Positions 16,543 to 24,721 of a stretch of DNA of 64,000 nucleotides are shown here, piece after piece (the stretch's first letter is position 1; each line of letters opens with the position of its first letter). The DNA is taken from NCBI GenBank assembly GCA_902492065.1, contig CABUKE010000001.1, positions 558,001 to 622,000 on the forward strand, given 5' to 3'. The stretch comes from an uncultured Eubacteriales bacterium (GTDB taxonomy: Bacteria; Bacillota; Clostridia; UBA1381; UMGS1253). Under the pieces are notes generated by a model. That model had not been told where the DNA came from. It saw only the letters and a list, made by a program, of their open reading frames with translations, and ran no database searches. Both the position numbers and the translations under genes were made by a program.

Positions 16543-16980
16543 ATGAAAAAGAAATTTCTGCTTGTCAACGGGCCGAACCTGAATCTGCTCGGCGTGCGCG
16601 AGCCGGGCGTTTACGGCTCAGATACGCTCGAAACAATCAACGCGGAGGTGGCTGCGCGCGCGGAGGAGCTTGGCTGCGTGGTCGACTTTTTCCAGTCGAA
16701 CAGCGAGGGCGGCATTGTCGACAAGCTGCACAGCGCAATGGGCGTCTATGATGGCATAATCATTAACCCGGGCGCATATACGCACTACAGCATTGCCATC
16801 CGCGACGCGATTGCAGCCATCAAGCTGCCGGCGGTGGAGGTGCACCTTTCCAATGTATACGGGCGGGAGGAGTTCCGCCATACGTCTGTGATTGCGCCCG
16901 TATGCGTAGGACAGATTGCAGGGCTTGGAAAAATCGGGTATCGTCTCGCGCTGGAGGCGCTTTTGGAGGTGACAGTGTGA
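16543..16980 (+). CDS. aroQ: 3-dehydroquinate dehydratase, type II
   Basis: A 145-residue type II dehydroquinase, usually a dodecamer, that dehydrates 3-dehydroquinate to 3-dehydroshikimate. Family motifs are VNGPNLNLLGVREPGVYG (with the catalytic Tyr of VYG), FFQSNSEGGIVDKLH, INPGAYTHYSIAIRDA and EVHLSNVYGREEFRHTS. The start is placed at ATG 16543; a GTG at 16534 is in frame but has a worse ribosome-site spacing. The stop overlaps the GTG start of pepP. Confidence 0.95.
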   Translation: MKKKFLLVNGPNLNLLGVREPGVYGSDTLETINAEVAARAEELGCVVDFFQSNSEGGIVDKLHSAMGVYDGIIINPGAYTHYSIAIRDAIAAIKLPAVEVHLSNVYGREEFRHTSVIAPVCVGQIAGLGKIGYRLALEALLEVTV

Positions 16981-18017
16981 ACGGCAGATGTGAGCGATTG
17001 GTACGCACATTGCGGGAGGACGAGGCGTATTTCGTCACAAGTCCGGAGAATGTGTTTTACCTGAGCGGCTTTTCAGGCGAGGGGATGCTGCTTCTTGCAC
17101 CGGACTGCGCGGTGCTGATTACGGATTTCCGCTATATTGAGGACGCACAAAACCGGGCGGAGGGCTTTACCGTAGAGGACATTGCCCGGGGAATCTGGCA
17201 GATTGTGCTGGAAAACATTCATACATTTTATATTGAAGAGGAACATATGACGGTGGCACAGCTGCGCAAATACGGGCGGCCCGGCCTTCGTCTTGCCGAC
17301 GGCGGCGGGAAAGCAATCGGTGCGCTGCGGCTTGTAAAGGAACCGGAAGAGGTTGAAAAGATCACAAAGGCGGCGGACATTGCCACGGCGGCGTTTGAGC
17401 GGGTGCTTGGGCTTATGAAGGTCGGCGTATCGGAACGTGAGCTGGCGCTGGAGTTTGAGTATCAGGTCAAAAAGGCGGGCGCAAGCGGCGTCTCGTTCGA
17501 CACCATTGTTGCGTCGGGGCCGAACTCCTCCATGCCGCATGCGTCGGTATCAGACCGCACACTGCAAGACGGCGATTTTGTCACGATGGACTTTGGCTGC
17601 ATATATAAGGGCTACTGTTCCGACATGACGCGCACAGTAGCAATCGGCTCTGTGAGCGAGGAGCAGAGGCGCGTGTACGACACGGTGCTCAAAGCGCAGC
17701 TTGCGGCGCTGGACGCGGTAAAATCCGGAGCATCTTGCGCGGCGGTTGATGCGGTGGCGCGCGATATTATCACAGACGCGGGCTACGGCGACGCGTTTGG
17801 GCACGCGCTTGGGCACGGCGTCGGCGTACAGATTCACGAGGAGCCGCGCCTCTCGGCCCGTTCGGCACAGACGCTGGGCGACGGCATGGTTGTCACGGTG
17901 GAGCCGGGGATTTATCTTGCGGGGAAATTTGGCGTACGGATTGAGGATTTGGTCGTCGTAAACGGCGAAAAAGCGGTGAATTTGAGCCATTTTACAAAAG
18001 AATTGCTGATTCTTTGA
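16977..18017 (+). CDS. pepP: Xaa-Pro aminopeptidase, M24 family
   Basis: A 346-residue creatinase/M24 metallopeptidase. The small N-terminal domain spans about residues 1-115. The pita-bread catalytic domain carries the metal ligands in VTMDFGCIYKGYCSDMTRT (two Asp), GHALGHGVGVQIHEEP (His) and the two glutamates TVEPGIY and GVRIEDL. It removes N-terminal residues before proline. The GTG start at 16977 overlaps the aroQ stop by four bases, with GGAGGTGA just upstream. Its place next to efp repeats a common arrangement in Firmicutes linking two proline-related functions. Confidence 0.93.
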   Translation: MNGRCERLVRTLREDEAYFVTSPENVFYLSGFSGEGMLLLAPDCAVLITDFRYIEDAQNRAEGFTVEDIARGIWQIVLENIHTFYIEEEHMTVAQLRKYGRPGLRLADGGGKAIGALRLVKEPEEVEKITKAADIATAAFERVLGLMKVGVSERELALEFEYQVKKAGASGVSFDTIVASGPNSSMPHASVSDRTLQDGDFVTMDFGCIYKGYCSDMTRTVAIGSVSEEQRRVYDTVLKAQLAALDAVKSGASCAAVDAVARDIITDAGYGDAFGHALGHGVGVQIHEEPRLSARSAQTLGDGMVVTVEPGIYLAGKFGVRIEDLVVVNGEKAVNLSHFTKELLIL

Positions 18018-18025
18018 AAAAAAGC

Positions 18026-18054
18026 TTGTGTTTTTCCAAGTTTTCATATACAAT
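18026..18054 (+). promoter_or_regulatory. sigma-A promoter of efp
   Basis: TTGTGT, 17 bases, TACAAT, in the 104-base gap between pepP and efp. It would give efp transcription independent of the aro operon. Confidence 0.6.
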
Positions 18055-18121
18055 AGATTAGTAAATTTGTGAAAATGCGGCCGCAAGGCCCTTTGATGAA
18101 AGAAGTTGGAGGTAGAAACAG

Positions 18122-18679
18122 ATGATTTCAGCAGGTGAATTTAGAAACGGTGTTACGTTTGAGCTTGACGGCAACGTATTTCAGGTTGTGGAGTTCCAAC
18201 ATGTTAAGCCGGGGAAGGGCGCAGCGTTTGTGCGGACGAAGCTTAAAAATGTTATCACGGGCGGCGTTGTAGAGCGTTCGTTCCGCCCGACGGAAAAAAT
18301 GCCGAAGGCGCACATTGAGCGCAAGGATATGGAGTATTCCTACACGGACGGCGATTTGTACTACTTCATGGATCAGGAGACATTTGAGCTTATGCCGCTC
18401 AACGCGGAGCAGCTCGGCGACGCGCTCAAGTTCGTGAAGGAAAATATGATGGTTAAGGTGCTCTCCTATAAGGGCAGCGTATTTGGTATCGAGCCGCCGA
18501 CGTTTGTTGAGCTTGAGGTAACAGAGACGGAGCCGGGCGTGAAGGGTGACACGGCGACGAACGTAACAAAGCCGGCCACGGTGGAAACAGGCGCGACGAT
18601 TTTTGTGCCGCTGTTTGTCAACCAGGGCGACAGAATCCGCGTAGATACGCGTACCGGGGAGTATATGGAACGCGTTTAA
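18122..18679 (+). CDS. efp: translation elongation factor P
   Basis: A 185-residue EF-P with the normal three-domain, tRNA-like layout. It relieves ribosome stalling at polyproline stretches. The N-terminal KOW-like domain carries the loop QHVKPGKGAAF, whose tip lysine is at the usual modification position. The EF-P signature GDTATNVTKPATVETGA lies at about residues 142-158, and DRIRVDTRTGEYMER is the C-terminal OB domain. Strong GGAGG site upstream of ATG 18122. No modification enzyme is visible in this window. Confidence 0.97.
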   Translation: MISAGEFRNGVTFELDGNVFQVVEFQHVKPGKGAAFVRTKLKNVITGGVVERSFRPTEKMPKAHIERKDMEYSYTDGDLYYFMDQETFELMPLNAEQLGDALKFVKENMMVKVLSYKGSVFGIEPPTFVELEVTETEPGVKGDTATNVTKPATVETGATIFVPLFVNQGDRIRVDTRTGEYMERV

Positions 18680-18694
18680 TGGTTACAATAGCAT

Positions 18695-18726
18695 TTGCCC
18701 CGGCGCGACGGCAGCCTGCGGGGCAA
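18695..18726 (+). other. hairpin between efp and the CD1247-like gene
   Basis: TTGCCCC pairs with GGGGCAA around a GC-rich loop, 16 bases after the efp stop. There is no T-tract, so it may protect an mRNA end or be a weak attenuator rather than a terminator. Confidence 0.4.
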
Positions 18727-18764
18727 GGACAGCCGCATACAGTGCGGCGGAAATGGAGCGTGGA

Positions 18765-19211
18765 ATGATGGAAGAATTGGTAAAGAAGGTTTCGTACTTA
18801 AAGGGTTTTGCTGACGGCCTTGACATCAATGAAAAGACCGACGAGGGCAAGCTGCTCAAAAAGATTGTGGAGGCACTTGAGGAGATTGCGGACGCAGTAC
18901 GCGACATCGCAGCAGACCAGCAGGATCTGGCTGACCAAGTAGACGCTATTGACGAGGATTTGGGCGAGCTGGAAGAGGAAGTGTACGGCGACGAGTGCGG
19001 CTGTGGCTGTGACCATGACGGCGACGACATCGACTATTTTGAGATTGAGTGCCCGAACTGCAAGGAAACTATCCGCATTGATGAGGATTTCTTCGACGAT
19101 GACGAGGACAAGCCGCTTATCTGCCCGAACTGCAATAAGGAAATCGAGCTTGACTTTTCGTGCGACTGTGACGACTGCGGGGATGACTGCGGCTGCGGTC
19201 ACGACGAGTAA
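18765..19211 (+). CDS. CD1247-like acidic zinc-ribbon protein
   Basis: About 148 residues. The N-terminal helix KVSYLKGFADGLDI and a following acidic coiled coil (residues about 20-75) match the CD1247 N-terminal domain of Clostridia. The C-terminal half is extremely rich in Asp and Cys: CGCGCDHDGDD, then a zinc-ribbon with CPNCKE and CPNCNKE, and a tail CDCDDCGDDCGCGHDE. The role is unknown; metal binding is likely. The start is ATG 18765 or 18768, behind GGAG at 18755; an ATG at 18753 would lack a site. It lies downstream of efp and may be co-transcribed. Confidence 0.82.
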   Translation: MMEELVKKVSYLKGFADGLDINEKTDEGKLLKKIVEALEEIADAVRDIAADQQDLADQVDAIDEDLGELEEEVYGDECGCGCDHDGDDIDYFEIECPNCKETIRIDEDFFDDDEDKPLICPNCNKEIELDFSCDCDDCGDDCGCGHDE

Positions 19212-19245
19212 GAGCTGTCACATTACACCTTTCACAAAAGAAAAA

Positions 19246-19291
19246 GCGGCGTTTTGCCGCAAATGGGGGATATCTGCTTTTGCAGATATCC
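19246..19291 (+). terminator. tandem hairpins after the CD1247-like gene
   Basis: A GCGGC/GCCGC hairpin (19246-19260) is followed by a perfect 10-bp GGATATCTGC/GCAGATATCC hairpin with a TTTT loop (19268-19291) and then TTTCTC. Probably a transcription stop before the phosphoesterase gene. Confidence 0.6.
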
Positions 19292-19329
19292 TTTCTCATA
19301 CGTAAGGTTACATAAGGAGGTGGGGAGAA

Positions 19330-20157
19330 GTGTGGTGGCTGTATATTTTCTTGGGGATCTGTGTACTCGCATTGGCGGTATGGGCGCTTTATTCCGGTCT
19401 TGTTGTGCGCAGTTATGAGGTGAAAAGCAGGAAAATCCACCGTCCGTTCCGGATTGTGCAGGTTTCCGATTTGCACAGCATGTATCACGGTAGGGAGCAG
19501 GCGCACCTGATGCAGAAAATTGCGGAGCAGAAACCGGATATGGTTGTTCTGACGGGCGATATTTTCCATGCGGCAGGACGTGAGGACGGCGCAGTTTCGT
19601 TTTTGAAGCAAATCAGCCGTTATCCATGTTTTTACGTGCTCGGTAACCATGAATACCGCTCGAAAAAGGCGGCAAAATACATGGAGTTGGCCTCCGCCCT
19701 CGGTATCTGTGTCCTGTCGGACGAGGCCACCTCTTTTACCGTACAGGGGAACGAAATCACTGTCGCAGGTATCAACGACCCATTGCGAGCCGGTTCGTTT
19801 GAGCCGGGATATGACTTTCCCGGTGCGATTAAGCGGATGCTTTCCGGGCTGGATAAAGCAAAATTTACCCTGTTGCTGGCGCACAACCACATCCATATTG
19901 ACAAATACCGCCAATATCCCTACGACTTGGGTTTATCTGGACATTCTCATGGCGGACAGTTCCGGATACCGTTTTTGATGAATGGATTTTTTGTAAAAAT
20001 GCAGGGCTTTTTCCCAAAGTATGCCGGCGGCCTGTATCGGTTTGAGGGCGGGCAGACACATATTGTCAGCCGCGGCGTATCGGCAAAGCCGGAATGGCTG
20101 CCGCGTGTCTTTAACCCGACGGAGCTGGTCGTCGTCGATGTGGTGCCGGAAGCATAA
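19330..20157 (+). CDS. membrane-anchored metallophosphoesterase (YkuE-like)
   Basis: A 275-residue calcineurin-like phosphoesterase. One N-terminal membrane helix (residues 2-24) anchors it, with the catalytic domain probably outside. All five family motifs are present: VSDLH, TGDIFH, GNHEY, LAHNHIH and GLSGHSHGGQ. YkuE-like enzymes of Bacillus are exported to the wall; the natural substrate is not settled. The start is GTG 19330 behind AAGGAGGTGGGGAG. It ends at a bidirectional terminator shared with the convergent AraC regulator. Confidence 0.9.
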   Translation: MWWLYIFLGICVLALAVWALYSGLVVRSYEVKSRKIHRPFRIVQVSDLHSMYHGREQAHLMQKIAEQKPDMVVLTGDIFHAAGREDGAVSFLKQISRYPCFYVLGNHEYRSKKAAKYMELASALGICVLSDEATSFTVQGNEITVAGINDPLRAGSFEPGYDFPGAIKRMLSGLDKAKFTLLLAHNHIHIDKYRQYPYDLGLSGHSHGGQFRIPFLMNGFFVKMQGFFPKYAGGLYRFEGGQTHIVSRGVSAKPEWLPRVFNPTELVVVDVVPEA

Positions 20158-20170
20158 TCCATCCAGATAT

Positions 20171-20203
20171 AGAAAAAGCAGGGGATTGTTCCCTGCTTTT
20201 TCT
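20171..20203. terminator. bidirectional terminator
   Basis: A perfect 13-bp stem (AGAAAAAGCAGGG/CCCTGCTTTTTCT) with a 7-base loop. It serves the phosphoesterase gene on the plus strand and the AraC-family gene on the minus strand. Confidence 0.92.
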
Positions 20204-21111
20204 TATCCGCCGACATTGATTCGTTTTGTTTTCTCGACCTTACGGTAGTGCAGCGGCGTCATCTTTTCGTACTTTTTGAAAATGTCGTTGAACCGCTGCT
20301 GACTGGAAAATCCGACCTCTTTGGCAATATCGTTGATTTTCTGGTCGGTTGCCGATAACAGCTCCTTTGCGGCATTGATGCGTACATTGAGCAAATATCT
20401 CTTCGGACTGATGCCGAACTCGTCCTTAAAAGTATGGGCAAAGTAGCTCTCGCTGAGGAAGATATACCCCGCCACATCGGAGAGCGACAGCTCTTTATTA
20501 TAGTTCATGTCGATATATTCCTTCGAGATGGCCAGAAGCTCTTTGAGCTTGACACTGCGGCTCTTGATGCTCTGCTCCCACTCCTGCTTGAGCGTACGGC
20601 TTACAAGGATGAACAACTCCATAATCAGCAGATAACTCAGGTATTCGCCCCATACCTGCTGTTTGTCATGCTCGCGCAGAATGCGGTTCATTACGCCGAC
20701 AATGTCGTTTTTACGGCTCAGCTTCAGATGGATGTGCGAGGTGGATTCGTCGTTGACAAACTCGATAAAATCGGTCAGAGATACGTCGGAAAAATTACCG
20801 TCCTTTGCGTTTGCAAATTTAAAACTCAGAACCAAAAACTCACACCCGACCGGGGATTTTACAATGAATTTGTGCGGCTGGTTGGGCTTGATAATAATAA
20901 TATCGTTCGGCCCCATACTCACGTCCTCGCCGGCCACTTGAAACACCGCGTCGCCGCGCTTGATATAGACCATTTCAAAGTGATCGTGGTAGTTGACGTT
21001 CATCGACCAGTTTGTATCATGTATTTTTTCAATTGTTTTTACAATGACAGGTAAAAACAACTGTTTTTCAAATAATGACTCCCAGGTACGAGGGATTTTC
21101 ATTTCTGTCAT
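20203..21111 (-). CDS. AraC-family transcriptional regulator
   Basis: A 302-residue regulator. The N-terminal cupin-like sensing domain spans about residues 30-110 (NVNYHDHFEMVYIKRGDAVF, with the usual H-x-E-M pattern). The C-terminal double helix-turn-helix spans about 200-298, with LSLSDVAGYIFLSESYFAHTFKDEFG and the signature INDIAKEVGFSSQQRFNDIFKKYEKMTPLHYRK. Such proteins respond to small molecules, often sugars. No target gene is obvious; the nearest divergent gene is rodA. It may act on the large glycan genes elsewhere. Confidence 0.9.
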   Translation of the reverse strand: MTEMKIPRTWESLFEKQLFLPVIVKTIEKIHDTNWSMNVNYHDHFEMVYIKRGDAVFQVAGEDVSMGPNDIIIIKPNQPHKFIVKSPVGCEFLVLSFKFANAKDGNFSDVSLTDFIEFVNDESTSHIHLKLSRKNDIVGVMNRILREHDKQQVWGEYLSYLLIMELFILVSRTLKQEWEQSIKSRSVKLKELLAISKEYIDMNYNKELSLSDVAGYIFLSESYFAHTFKDEFGISPKRYLLNVRINAAKELLSATDQKINDIAKEVGFSSQQRFNDIFKKYEKMTPLHYRKVEKTKRINVGG

Positions 21112-21276
21112 GGTATCACATCCCTTACGAATTTCTTAACTTTCATTATACGCCATATTCAACCGTTTTTCAATAAATTTTTTTTGATTTATAACAATAA
21201 TCGTGAAAATATGTAAAAGAAGTGGGAATTCCTGCTGGGAATGCCGGAGAAGCGGGGGTTAATTTCCGATATTTTG

Positions 21277-21304
21277 TTTACAAATTTGATTTGTCTGGTA
21301 TAAT
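21277..21304 (+). promoter_or_regulatory. sigma-A promoter of the rodA-like gene
   Basis: TTTACA, 16 bases, TATAAT, ending 39 bases before ATG 21344. Confidence 0.65.
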
Positions 21305-21343
21305 ATTTATGTGGAATTGTTTGGAATGATTTTTGGAGGAGCT

Positions 21344-22477
21344 ATGACACAGCATAAACACTTTGGGAAAAAATTACTTGCAAGCTTGGACCTTCCATTG
21401 GTTGCGCTGGTGCTGCTTGCTGCGCTGCTTGGCCTTGTTGCCATTTTTTCCGCTACCTACAGTATGGGAACAATGAAGCTGATTCTTGTGCAGGGCGCTG
21501 CGCTGGTGATTGGCCTGATTGCCATGTTTGTAATAAGTCAGGTTGATTACGAATTGTGGGGAGAAACGACAAAACTGATTTATATTGGGAATGTGGCGCT
21601 TTTGGTCTTGGTTCTCTTTGTGGGAATGGGGCGCGAGTCGACCGGGACGCAGGGGTGGATTGATTTGGGGATTGTGAGCGTCCAGCCGGCGGAGCTGGTT
21701 AAACTCGGATTTATCCTCACGTTTGCAAAGCACTTGCAGAATGTGAAAAACGATGTCAACTACATACCGACCCTGTTGCTTTTGTTTTTGCATATGGCAG
21801 TACTGGTAGGGCTGATTTTGTTGCAGCCGGACGCAGGCACGGCGATGGTTTTTGTCTTTATTTTTATTTCCATGTTGTTTGTAGCTGGATTTTCCTATAA
21901 GTATCTGGCAATTGGAGTAGGGGCCTTTTTGATTGCCGCACCGATTTTCTGGTATTTTAAGGATTACTTCCTGTCGGAGTACCAAATCAATCGGTTTTTG
22001 GTATTTTTTGACCCCTATATTGCTCCAACTGGGGCTGGGTTCAATGTTATTCAGTCGGAGATTTCGATTGGCTCCGGACAATTTGCGGGCAAGGGGTATT
22101 TGCAGGGCAGCCAGAACCAGCTTGCCTATCTGCCGGCAAAGCATACGGACTTTATTTTCGCGACAATCGGCGAGGAGTGGGGCTTTATTGGCGCGGTCGT
22201 GGTTACGGTACTGCTGACGCTCATTATCATTCGCTGTATTTATGTGGCACGGCGGGCGAACGACGATTTTGGATCGTTTATCTGTATTGGCATTGCGGCG
22301 ATGTTTGCGTTTCATGTATTTGAAAACATCGGCATGTGCATCCAGCTTATGCCTGTTACGGGCATTCCGCTTCCGTTTTTCAGCTACGGAGGGTCCTCGC
22401 TGTTGACAAGCCTGATGGCCATTGGGTTTGTCAACAGCGTCAGCAGCCGATGCCGCGGGCTTGGATTTGGAACGTAG
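21344..22477 (+). CDS. rodA: RodA/FtsW/SpoVE-family peptidoglycan polymerase
   Basis: A 377-residue SEDS protein with about ten membrane segments. Landmarks are LIFSATYS-like FSATYSMG in the first helices, TGTQGWIDLGIVSVQPAELVKLGFILTFAKHL, LQPDAGTAMVFVFIF, and near the end HTDFIFATIGEEWGFIGA and TGIPLPFFSYGGSSLL. SEDS proteins polymerise glycan strands from lipid II together with a class B PBP. The motifs fit RodA best, but SpoVE or FtsW is possible; no partner PBP is next door. The start at ATG 21344 is chosen for the TTTGGAGGAG site just upstream. Confidence 0.88.
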   Translation: MTQHKHFGKKLLASLDLPLVALVLLAALLGLVAIFSATYSMGTMKLILVQGAALVIGLIAMFVISQVDYELWGETTKLIYIGNVALLVLVLFVGMGRESTGTQGWIDLGIVSVQPAELVKLGFILTFAKHLQNVKNDVNYIPTLLLLFLHMAVLVGLILLQPDAGTAMVFVFIFISMLFVAGFSYKYLAIGVGAFLIAAPIFWYFKDYFLSEYQINRFLVFFDPYIAPTGAGFNVIQSEISIGSGQFAGKGYLQGSQNQLAYLPAKHTDFIFATIGEEWGFIGAVVVTVLLTLIIIRCIYVARRANDDFGSFICIGIAAMFAFHVFENIGMCIQLMPVTGIPLPFFSYGGSSLLTSLMAIGFVNSVSSRCRGLGFGT

Positions 22478-22565
22478 TGGCGGAATTAAAAACGGTGTTT
22501 GATCTCGTTGTTCTAAAAGCATAAAGCTGTGAAATTGGAAAATAGAGATTTAAGGAGGGATAGTT

Positions 22566-23147
22566 TTGAAAATATCTATTTATAAACTAACTCCTGAATT
22601 ATTGGATGATTGGTTGTCTTTTTTTGATAAAGATGCATTTTCCGACAATGATACATGGTGTGGATGTTATTGCATGTGCTATCATTGGGATGGTGAATTA
22701 GAAAGGGAAAGAGTATGGGACTGCGATAAAGATTGCGCTGAGTTTAACAGAAAACAAGCAATCAACTTTATAAAAACTGGTCGCATGCAGGGATATTTAG
22801 CATATAAACAAGGAAAAGTTGTTGGATGGTGCAATTCGAATGATAAAAAAGCGTACGATAATGTCAATTTTAATTTTGCAGAAGAAGTGCCTGACAACGG
22901 TGAAAACATCAAATCAATTGTTTGCTTTTCTATAGCACCTGAATATAGGGGATATGGTATCGCCAACGCCTTGCTTGAATATGTGTGCAAAGATGCAAAA
23001 GCCGACGGATTTGATTTGGTGGAGGCGTATCCATTTGCACACAATGAAAACCATGCTTATCACGGACCTTTGTCAATGTATAAAAAGAATGGCTTTGAAC
23101 CTTATGGTCAAATTGAGGGGTGTATGGTTTGCAGAAAAGCCCTTTGA
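22566..23147 (+). CDS. GNAT-family N-acetyltransferase
   Basis: A 193-residue acetyltransferase. The acetyl-CoA-binding motif is FSIAPEYRGYGIANALLEYVCKDA (residues about 119-142). The N-terminal part has an unusual cysteine-rich patch, WCGCYCMCYHWDGE, seen in a subset of GNAT proteins. The start is TTG 22566 behind AAGGAGGG. The gene is clearly richer in A/T than the genes on both sides, and its codons are A/T-ending, which suggests it was acquired. The substrate is unknown. Confidence 0.83.
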   Translation: MKISIYKLTPELLDDWLSFFDKDAFSDNDTWCGCYCMCYHWDGELERERVWDCDKDCAEFNRKQAINFIKTGRMQGYLAYKQGKVVGWCNSNDKKAYDNVNFNFAEEVPDNGENIKSIVCFSIAPEYRGYGIANALLEYVCKDAKADGFDLVEAYPFAHNENHAYHGPLSMYKKNGFEPYGQIEGCMVCRKAL

Positions 23148-23277
23148 TTCATAAATCATATGAGTGGAACACTTTTTGGCAATTCGGATGTTTACCACAA
23201 AAACACCTCTGTCTTATTTTCTTTTTTATCCATTCTATATAAATTCTGCTTTTTTTGTAAAATCCTTTTGAAATATA

Positions 23278-23306
23278 TTGATTTTTGGCTGAAAAAAGGA
23301 TAAAAT
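23278..23306 (+). promoter_or_regulatory. sigma-A promoter of the phosphofructokinase gene
   Basis: TTGATT, 17 bases, TAAAAT, leaving an untranslated leader of about 75 bases. The rest of the 240-base gap is AT-rich and shows nothing else clear. Confidence 0.6.
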
Positions 23307-23389
23307 ATTTAATAGTGTAAATTTTGCTAATCAAATAAAATGAACATAGCCGGGGCTTATACAGCGCCGGGAAGAGGAGGAACTATTTT

Positions 23390-24625
23390 ATGAAACACGT
23401 AAAAGGCAACGCAATGGTCGGCCAGTCCGGCGGCCCGACAAGCGCAATCAATGCAACGCTTGCAGGCGTATACAAGGCAGCGCGCGACAGCGAGTATATT
23501 GAGACGGTCTATGGCCTGGTTCACGGCATTGAAGGTCTGTTAAAGGGCGACATTGTTGACATGGGCATCCAGCTCAAGACGGATCACGACATTGACGTGC
23601 TGGCTGCTACGCCGTCGGCATATCTTGGCTCCTGCCGGTTTAAGCTTCCGAAGGTAGAGGACAAGCCGGAAGTGTTTGACAAGATTTTTGAGATGTTCTC
23701 GAAGAACAACGTAAAATATTTCTTCTACATCGGCGGTAACGACTCGATGGATACGGTGCATAAGCTCAGCATGCACGCGGCGAAGATTGGCTATGAAATT
23801 AACATTATGGGCGTGCCGAAGACGATTGATAACGATTTGGCTGCGACAGACCATACGCCGGGCTTTGGCAGCGCGGCGAAGTATATTGCGACGGCAACAC
23901 GCGAGGTAAGCCGCGATGCGAGCGTTTATCCGTCGAAGTGTGTAACGGTTATGGAAATCATGGGCCGCAATGCGGGCTGGCTGACGGCTGCGACGGCGCT
24001 GGCGCGCTGCGAAAACTGTGACGCACCGGATTTGATTTATGTGCCGGAGCTGATGTTTGACATCGACAAGTTTGTTGAAGATGTAAAGAAGGTATCGGAA
24101 AAGAAGAACTGCGTTATCGTTGCGGTTTCCGAGGGTGCAAAAATTGACAAGGACACATATGTGTGTGAGGCGCTCAGCAAGGGTGAAACGGATGCGTTCG
24201 GCCACAAGCACCTGAGCGGTACGGCGCGCGTGCTGGCGGATACGATTAACGAGCGTCTTGGACTCAAGACGCGTCAGATTGAATTTGGCCTTTTGCAGCG
24301 CTGCGCAGCGCACAGTGCGTCGGCAACGGATATCGCGGAGTCGCGTATGATTGGCGGCCGTGCAGTGGAGGAAGCGGTAAACGGCAATACAGGCGAAATG
24401 GTTTACTTTGTCCGTGAGTCGAACGACCCATACAAGGTTTCGATTGCAAGTATGGATATTGCAAAGATTGCAAATGTGGAAAAGGTTATTCCGCGCGAGT
24501 GGATTAACGAAGAGGGCAACAATGTAACACAGGAGGCAATCGACTACATGTTGCCGCTTATTCAGGGCGAGGCTCCGATTTTTATGGAAAATGGGCTTCC
24601 GGTTCATGCAGTTTTAAAGAAATAA
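23390..24625 (+). CDS. pfp: 6-phosphofructokinase, probably pyrophosphate-dependent
   Basis: A 411-residue group-A phosphofructokinase. Landmarks are GQSGGPTSAINATLAG, the diagnostic GGNDS (residues 115-119), PKTIDND (143-149) and MGRNAGW. In this superfamily a Gly in GGDGS and in PGTIDND marks ATP use. Here the equivalent residues are Asp118 and Lys144, which mark pyrophosphate use. The preceding Asn117 replaces the usual Asp. The enzyme therefore probably interconverts fructose-6-phosphate and fructose-1,6-bisphosphate with PPi. It is a single-gene unit with its own promoter and terminator and a GAGGAGGA site. Confidence 0.88.
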   Translation: MKHVKGNAMVGQSGGPTSAINATLAGVYKAARDSEYIETVYGLVHGIEGLLKGDIVDMGIQLKTDHDIDVLAATPSAYLGSCRFKLPKVEDKPEVFDKIFEMFSKNNVKYFFYIGGNDSMDTVHKLSMHAAKIGYEINIMGVPKTIDNDLAATDHTPGFGSAAKYIATATREVSRDASVYPSKCVTVMEIMGRNAGWLTAATALARCENCDAPDLIYVPELMFDIDKFVEDVKKVSEKKNCVIVAVSEGAKIDKDTYVCEALSKGETDAFGHKHLSGTARVLADTINERLGLKTRQIEFGLLQRCAAHSASATDIAESRMIGGRAVEEAVNGNTGEMVYFVRESNDPYKVSIASMDIAKIANVEKVIPREWINEEGNNVTQEAIDYMLPLIQGEAPIFMENGLPVHAVLKK

Positions 24626-24652
24626 GATGGGCTGTTTGAGCAGTCTGTAAAA

Positions 24653-24682
24653 AATAAAGCATACCGAAGGGTATGCTTTATT
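24653..24682. terminator. bidirectional terminator
   Basis: AATAAAGCATACC/GGTATGCTTTATT stem with a 4-base loop, followed by TTTTT. Lies between the convergent phosphofructokinase and DtxR-family genes. Confidence 0.9.
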
Positions 24683-24721
24683 TTTTTGTATTACGATATA
24701 CATCGCCTTATCGTCACACGC

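Noticed and set aside
18695..18726. A terminator after efp
   Set aside because: The stem is strong but no T-tract follows, so it is listed only as a hairpin.
21374..22522. A 382-codon minus-strand frame over rodA
   Set aside because: Shadow of a membrane-protein gene; the hydrophilic Arg/Gln/His-rich product has no motif, while the plus strand has all SEDS motifs.
23149..23334. A 61-residue minus-strand frame in the gap before the phosphofructokinase gene
   Set aside because: The region is AT-rich and the frame runs across the mapped promoter; no ribosome site or family pattern.
23540..24607. A 355-codon minus-strand frame over the phosphofructokinase gene
   Set aside because: Antisense shadow with no ribosome site and implausible composition.
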